Below, in pieces: positions 57,241 to 64,000 of a DNA stretch of 64,000 nucleotides. The DNA lies in assembly GCA_024138025.1 (NCBI GenBank), contig JAMXBD010000687.1:434001-498000 (forward strand), written 5' to 3'. Every line of letters starts with the position of its first letter. The stretch's first letter is position 1. A program made the translations under genes and the position numbers. The notes beneath the pieces are model-generated. The model saw only the letters and a program-made list of their open reading frames with translations. It had not been told where the DNA came from and made no database searches. The stretch comes from Combretum micranthum. Its lineage: Eukaryota > Streptophyta > Magnoliopsida > Myrtales > Combretaceae.

Positions 57241-60200
57241 CTTATCCTCAAGCAAAACATCATGTTATAACTAAGACAGCTTCAAAGTTTATTGAATAGG
57301 AAAATGAATCATGAATGGAATTTGACCACATCAAGCTCAAAATCTTCATGCAATTAAGTTTAATCACCTTGTAACCTTGGCATTCTATTGTATATACTAG
57401 TCAATTCAATCTCATTAAATCATGTGCTAAAGTTACTTTTGTCGGAATCTTCAAACTTATATAAGTAGATTAGCCTTTACTCTCATTGTTTAAGTTAAAG
57501 TCTAAAGCAAAAACTATCCAAAAGATTAGATAAAGTAAAAGAGACCCAATTAGCTTTCTTCCCTTATATTTATAAGCATGCAACTCCTTGGTCATCTCTC
57601 TAAACATCACACTCAAAAGTGAAGGCATGTACATCAACTCATCTCTGAATCTCTTTCCTTTTTGTGCTTTCAATCATCGTTCCATTTTCTTTTTGTTCTT
57701 TTGAGGTAGCTTGGTTGATTGAGGGATGAATCATTGCTCTTCTGAGAGAGACCAAGATACACCCATATCAACTAGACTTTTTGAGCACTTTTCAATTTCA
57801 TTTGATTTTGTTGAGTTATTAGCAAAGGAGTCACATCTTTCTCTTTTGAGGGACCAAGACTTGCTCATACTAACAACTATTTTCTTTTCCTTATTTTTTC
57901 TTCACGATTCAATTAATAAAGGAGTCAAGTCCTCCTCTTATGGGGGACCAACGCCTAATATTAACTTAACATGGTTTTTCATGTCATGAATTATTTAAAA
58001 TTGAAAGATGAGTAAATAAATTGCTCTTCTAAGAGACTAAATCCTACCCTTGTTAATCGCAAACTCATGATCTTACTTTTCATTTTCATTTGATTTAATT
58101 TTGATATAGCATAAGGAAAAATCATCAAGTTATAAGCATCATTTGAATCTTCACAAGAGACTATAAGGCTCTCAAAACAACTAAATTGAAAAGCATACAT
58201 ATCATTTAAGCTTTTAAAAATTAATTGAGAAACCTAACTAGGAACCTTAAGTCTATCCCAACTCTAGATTCTTAAATTAAATAACAAGTAAAACTATTCC
58301 ATATAGATATTATATAGTGATTTTAACAAAATAAAGTTGACTAAAATGTAAGATGATGCTGTTCAATACTAAGCTTACTTAAGTTACATGGTGATTTCAT
58401 CTTAAAAATTGAAAAGTTTTGGTCAAATTTTTTTTCCATTTCATTAATTTCCTATATTTATGGAAAGAAATTGATCAATCAATCATAGTTACTTATTTCA
58501 ATTTTTTTTTTAATTTTTTCAACCCATGTCTTGCTTTAACCCTTTCCCTACACTTGGGCTGGACATTGTCCTCAATGTCTAACAATTATGGAATGATAAT
58601 GGAAATTCACACAAGTAAAGCATAAAGTAAGTACTGAATTGAAGTTAAGAAAAATTCTCTATTGGAAATCGCAGGTTGTGTGCAAAGTAAATTACAGCCT
58701 CACTTAATTCCCTTGATCTAATATGTGGAATCTAAGGGAACAAGGCAATCAATGTTAAAGTAAACCACGGGCTCGAGTGAAACCATGGGTAAAGCAGTGA
58801 AAAATGCCCTTTACTTGATATTTAGACAAAATTTCCAAGGTTCTAAAGCCAAACCTAAGGTGCAATTCAAGTGTTTATTCAAAACACTGGATTTATTTTC
58901 CTTAAAATTTCCTTGCACTTTTTAAAAGAGCTCTTGCCGTAAAGAATTTATTAATTTATAAAGAATAAAGAATTAACAAAAAGAATAAAATATGATACAA
59001 TAAAAATTTATAGCACTAAGAATTAATATGTTCACAAATCAAGTTTTCATGTAAATTCTAATCCAACCTAAACCAAATCTCCATCCTCCACCACTTTCTC
59101 CCTTTCCTCCACTTCCTCTTGTGCTGCTTTCCCCCTATCAAATTTTCCTTTTTGTAAGTCGTCTTCTTCCCAAATTTTTGACAAAGCTTGTCTTAGAAAG
59201 TATCCTCCCTTTCATTATTATTTTTAGTAATCCTTTCCTTGATCTTCTTTAATTGCTCCCCAGTTTCTCTTATCCGACATCTATATTCTTCTCTTCTTTC
59301 ATTGTCCTCTTCATGGTTTAGAGTCTTAGGCTTCAATTCGAAGATCTTGAGTTGATCCATTTATCTCTTCATCAAATTTGTCTTGGCCTAGTGGATTTTA
59401 TGAGGACTCAATTGCTATGGGAGTGGTGTGTATATCCTTTTGCTCAATCACCTTAGTTGCTTCCACTACAATTGATGCTACTTCCTTGGCTATGGCAAAT
59501 TGAATTTCTTCATCAATATTAGTAGCTATATCACTCTCAATATCATAAAGTTCTGAGTCAATTGCTAGTTGTTCATCTTTTTCCTCTTCTTCTTCCTCCT
59601 CTATTGGTGGCATGTTTAGGTCAATGTCATTAGGAATTATAGCATTACCTTTTCTTTTTCCTCAACATTAGTATTAGCACCATTACCAACACTAGTTCTA
59701 ACACCTACATCAGCTTCAACTGATGCTACCACTTGCTCCACTACCCTTATTAGATTTTGTTGAAGTTCTTCTTCTTCAAAGTCTTCATCTCTGATCAATA
59801 ACTTTCTTCTAATGGGTGGTTTCCTTACAAGAGTTTTAGTTATTTCGTATCTTTTGGGTAATGATTGGATTAGGAAACAAGTCTTTCTATTTGTTGCTAT
59901 AGTGGTTATACGTTCGAAGAGGCTAGGTGTAGTGTTTGTTGGGAAGGTAAGCTAGAGTATGAATTAAAGTTGTGTATGGGAGAGATAGATTGTGTTCCAT
60001 GAGGGAAGAGTGTTTGAGTTTGTGTTTGGACTTATGGGATTTGCTTTTATTGTGTGTATGGTAAAGGTAGGGTTTGCGTTTGGTTTTGTAATGGTAAGGA
60101 CATTTGGGAAATAGGGAAGTGACGCATGACATCATTATAATCATCATCATCATCATCAGAATGCTTCTATCATCCTAGGTTTAGGTGTGGATCTCTTAGG

Positions 60201-62886
60201 TTGTGGGGGTTGTATAGGACTTTGGGTGACCAAGGTTATCGCTTGTGTCAAGCGTTCTTTAAGCTCTTTCATGTCCCTATCGTACTTATCTTCAAACTTC
60301 TTCAATTTTCCTTAAGCTCCTTTACTTCTTTCTTTAACTTATCAATTTGTGTTGTAGAGTATTACGCTGGAGCTCCTTGTTGTCTCATTTCCACTCCTTC
60401 AGCCTCAATATCAAAATTGGGTCTTGAAGCTTACTCAGACGCCAACCCTTAAAGGCTGCTTTATTCAACAATTTAAAAGAATAAACTTTGTCGACTAGCC
60501 CTTACCTAGTCCAATGACCCAAATTCTTTAATGCTTTGGTGATCCAACCACCACCAAAAATACCCTTGCCCTGCATCCCAACTTAATGCCTTATTCCCCA
60601 TACAGCTATTAAACACAAATTCATTTTATATCCCTTAACCTTATTGTATAAGGGTGGTAGTTCAGCTCGTGCCACTGTCTTGGTACTTGTTAGCTTTGAG
60701 AAGATGGATCTCACCAATATGTAATGAAGGATCCTCACGCTCTTTCTCTTAAAGGTGGATCCCTTAGTGTTTTAGGGACAAAAATTATAATCCATAAATT
60801 CTTTCATAAGATTATCCCCTTCATCTGGTATTTTCATAGGCAGTTCCTTTAAGTCTTCTCCATATATTTGCTCCTCATATTACGATTCCAAGGCAACAAT
60901 GAACTTCTTCATGGAGACAGTCCTACATTGTCCAAATTCATAGAAGCTTAGGGTGTCTTCTAAATACAGCACCTAGTGTCTAGTTTTAAAGGTAGCTACG
61001 AGTGATAGAGTGAATCCTTCAAAAATGTCCTACTTAACTTCAAATAACCTCTCATAGGCTTTATATTCAAATATTTTCTAAAAGAATTCTCCAACCCAAA
61101 ACCCCTTATCAACTCCAATTCATCACAGCATTAGGAACAATTTTCTTCCCTTTCAAAAAAATATTAAACTTCTCTTCGTCACTAGCGTTTAATCTTATGG
61201 GGTTTTGGATAGATGCATTCACTTGGGAAGATTAAGGTTTAGAGTCAACTTTAGCCTTCTTGGATTGTTTCTCTTTTTTTTTTTTTTACCGAAGGATTGT
61301 TTCTCTTAGGGTAAAGTGCTTAAGGCTCTTTTTGGTGCCATATTTGCAAAAATAGGTAAACAAACATTAGTTCATAAATTCCATACTTACAAAATCAATC
61401 AAACAGTTAAACTGCATTAAAATTGCCCAAAAATGTGTTTTTATTACTTAAAAAACTCTATGTCATCTTTAACAACTTAGAACTCAATCTTTCATTTTAA
61501 TATTCCTTTAGTGTTCTACTAACCCAACTATCAATTTATTGCTAAAATGAAGCTTTTAATCAATCTTAATCCTTTGAAATCAACTAAAGTTCAGTCAAAA
61601 GAATAAGATCAAAATTCCAATTTTCACAAAATTACACTTATTCACCAACAGATTAGGGTTTTCTTATCTAAAAATAGCCAACAATAATGACTAAAACAAT
61701 TTTTAAGCCTAATGTTAATATTAACATGAACAATTGGTGTAAAGTATTCCTACTCTAAAACCTTAAAATCACTGTGCATTTATAGTTACGCTGTGCAAAA
61801 TAAATGTAGAAAATGCAAATGAGATGAATTTAGGACTTTATCTTATTAATGTGGAGATAAAAATGATAAAAAAAAAAGTTAGATTTTAGGTGAATTTGTG
61901 AGTAGGTGTGTTAAGGTTTTTTGAAAGTACATACTCATGTTTGTTTATGTTTTGAATGAAGTGTAAATGAGAGGGAAGAAAAAATATTCATGCTTCATAT
62001 ATTATTACAATTATGAGTAAACCACAGGCACAATAAGAAACGTTGTTTGTTTAAAAAAAAAGAATAAAAAAAATCAAGGCTTCGATTGGGCCTTATTCAA
62101 CCTGCATAAAAGAATGTTAATATACAATAAAAGAATCGTAGGCTTGGTTTAAGATGCATTTAAAGCTGTAAATAATAGCAAAAGTAGGTATAATGAAATC
62201 ATTGTCATAATCGTGGGCTCAATTCTAGCCGTGATAGGGACTGTAACAAGATTTTATTCTTCTCATTTAACCACAAGTAGGCTCGAGGCCAAAATTCTTG
62301 GAGCGATTGTTTCCTACAAAATCACTTCAAAGTACAGATTAAGGCACAACAAACAAAATTAAGTGACAAACTATAGAAATTATTTACCAAAAAAAAAAGA
62401 TATATAATAACATCATTATTTACAAAAGAAATCAAGAATTAAGCCATGTATAAACATTGATATTGACAACAAACTAAAATTATACAATTATTTTACAATA
62501 TACAACAAAATACGGTTGTACGAGTATTTACATCTACTTAGACACTTACAAAAATTTACAAGATTGTTTACAAAAACATAACAAATTATGAAATTTACAT
62601 GACGATAGAACAATAGACAGGGTCAGGTATATTTACAAAACAAAAAAATCATAACTATTTACAAAACATAATAGACTATGTACAAACATGATATACACAT
62701 GCTCAAATTAACAAAACAGGTATTTACAAAAGATATCTGTAGAGGCTAATTATATAAAACTATTTACAAAATAAAATAAAACAGTTAAATATTCACACTA
62801 TTTACAAAGTTAGCGACTAGGTTAATGGATTTAAAGTTTTCAAATAGTGCTTCATTGAGCTTCATTAATTGAATTCAATGAGATCC
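57241..62886 (-). other. Interior of the Athila-like element, little coding sense left
   Basis: No polymerase, protease or integrase motif was found on either strand. Minus-strand 60480-60790 contains RILHYILVRSIFSK...VARAELPPLYNKVKGYKMNLCL in one frame. It resembles the plant transposon/gag-like ORF1 proteins of Athila relatives, though weakly. An acidic minus-strand frame (59398-59613) follows downstream of it. Otherwise the interior is AT-rich non-coding sequence with short open frames I do not trust. Confidence 0.45.
59398..59613 (-). pseudogene. Acidic fragment of the Athila-like ORF1
   Basis: A 71-codon minus-strand frame, MPPIEEEEEEEKDEQLAIDS..., with a Glu run and alternating acidic and Val/Ala/Ile residues. 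Acidic C-terminal tails are common in Athila-related ORF1 proteins and it lies downstream of the putative ORF1 core on the same strand. It may be just a relic. Confidence 0.35.
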
Positions 62887-62905
62887 CGGCAACAATGCTA
62901 GAAAT
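62887..62905 (-). other. Decayed primer binding site (Athila-like)
   Basis: Minus-strand TAGCATTGTTGCCGGGATC lies just inside the 5' LTR, similar to TGGCGCCGTTGCCGGGGATC. Confidence 0.7.
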
Positions 62906-64000
62906 TGTTCGGTTCCTTCAGACATGGAGTGTTTTCAAAATGATTTTATAAAAATGAGGTGTTAATATTTTCGATTCAACTTTGATCATAGCTACCAATC
63001 TAGACAAGTGCCCCTACCGAAGAAGTATAGAAAATATTAGATTGTATTCATTGGGGATCTATGGCATCTACCATACTCGATTCTAATCTATTATCTAGTC
63101 AAAGGAAATTCAGCAAAGCATAAAAAATAGAAATGTACAAACTAAGCTAGGGTTAATTCTACTTATGTACATGGTCTCTGGGCAAATTTTAGAGGATAAG
63201 TTTGAAATGCAAAAATGGACCTAAGATTTGCTTCACTAAATTCTTATTATGTGATTTATTAAACAAACTTAGTGAGTTATTTGTTGAGTATACTTATATC
63301 GTCGGATTCACTAGTATATGTTAATACCTCTCTCGAGTGTCAAGAACTTCTAAACTTAGGTCAGACCACTGGAATCTCTTCTCAAGCTATCAACAACTTA
63401 TATCTGCTTTAAGGTAAAAAAAACCTACGATTAAAAACCTATTTCAATGGATTTAGATTTAAGTAATAGAAAGTTTCACCACTCCCATCCAAGCAACTTC
63501 ATTAACAGCGTAGATCTATTTAAAAGAATGATTTCTCAATTATTCAGTTTAAATTAGACATGTTTCTACATGGTGCACATATATAAACCTACGAAAATAA
63601 GCTCAAGCTACTAAATCAAAGTGCCCAAACAAATCTTGGATTCACAAATCTTACATTAAAACAATTATTTCTCAATTGGTGTCAATACTCAGCACAAATT
63701 TCAAGAGAAATAATGTAAAATGAAGATAAATATCACCTATGTAGCATAAATTCTCGTAGAAACAAACTTCGAATTCATCCAAAAAACTTGAATTTCTGGC
63801 AAAAGCAGAGTGTCTCTCATAAAAATTCTCACTCTAATATCCACACAGCTATTTTACATCATTAATTTATTACACTATGGTATAATACTATTACAATGTC
63901 CGTACACGTTAATTTAATATGCATTAGACATAGAAATCATGATGATTTTATTTGCCAATGTGGCAAATTCTTTATAACAAAGTTTGTACACAATGTCACG
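62906..64000 (-). repeat. 5' LTR of the Athila-like element, partial
   Basis: The first 1,095 bases of the plus-strand view of the LTR. The remaining 450 or so and the target duplication lie beyond the window. Confidence 0.8.

Larger units (their letters stand above)
55655..64000 (-). mobile_element. Athila-like Ty3-gypsy element, runs off the window end
   Basis: Two long direct repeats (about 55655-57216 and 62906 to the window end) match along their shared length with moderate divergence. Inside the right copy the minus strand reads TAGCATTGTTGCCGGGATCTC, a decayed form of the Athila-type TGGCGCCGTTGCCGGGGATC primer site. Inside the left copy the minus strand reads AAGCTTAAGTATGTGGGAATT|TGATAAGTG, the standard Athila purine tract and LTR start. 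The 5.7-kb interior shows no readable reverse transcriptase or integrase, so the copy seems non-autonomous. It apparently landed in the Tat-type element. Confidence 0.8.

Noticed and set aside
1..64000. CRISPR arrays, operons, tRNA or rRNA genes
   Set aside because: The sequence is nuclear plant DNA. No regular repeat-spacer array was seen, and I recognised no cloverleaf tRNA or rRNA segment; a covariance-model scan would be the proper test.

Overview
This is nuclear DNA from a flowering plant, almost certainly a eudicot. It is AT-rich, its genes are split by GT-AG introns, and it holds LTR retrotransposons, MITE-like foldback repeats and a piece of plastid DNA. There are only three convincing host genes in 64 kb. 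I do not name a species.

Layout. At 1.0-4.1 kb (+) lies a GDP-mannose pyrophosphorylase gene (cell-wall mannan, N-glycan and ascorbate precursor supply), with a probable leader intron and one missing base in its last exon. At 7.3-11.1 kb (-) is a deleted Ty1-copia element with both LTRs and a perfect 5-bp target duplication. From 11 to 21 kb the DNA is gene-poor, with several foldback elements and a probable 3.5-kb solo LTR of Ty3-gypsy type (15.4-19.0 kb). At 21.4-23.5 kb (+) is a MAM33/p32-type mitochondrial acidic matrix protein gene, with two single-base losses in exon 1. From 23.5 to 27.8 kb there is intergenic DNA with a hAT-like non-autonomous element and a diverged duplication. At 27.8-35.8 kb (-) is a complete 20-exon P5CS gene (proline biosynthesis) that conceptually encodes 717 residues with no frameshift. 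At 37.4-38.3 kb a plastid insertion carries ndhC and the start of ndhK. At 40.36-46.08 kb (+) is a nearly full-length copia element with a perfect target duplication and several frameshifts. From 46 to 51.8 kb there is intergenic DNA with two foldback elements and a 39-bp tandem duplication. At about 51.8-55.65 kb (+) lies a decayed Ty3-gypsy element of Tat/Ogre type. An Athila-like element on the minus strand (about 55.66 kb to beyond the window end) appears to be inserted into it.

The three host genes are unrelated housekeeping or stress-metabolism genes and do not form a functional cluster. I found no undescribed multi-gene system. The most useful anomaly is that two of the three host genes carry isolated one-base losses that fit shortening of runs of 2-4 identical bases, while P5CS is perfect. 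This raises assembly error versus real decay as a concrete, checkable question. Coordinates of splice sites come from reading consensus sites and protein conservation by eye; no alignment or database search was run.
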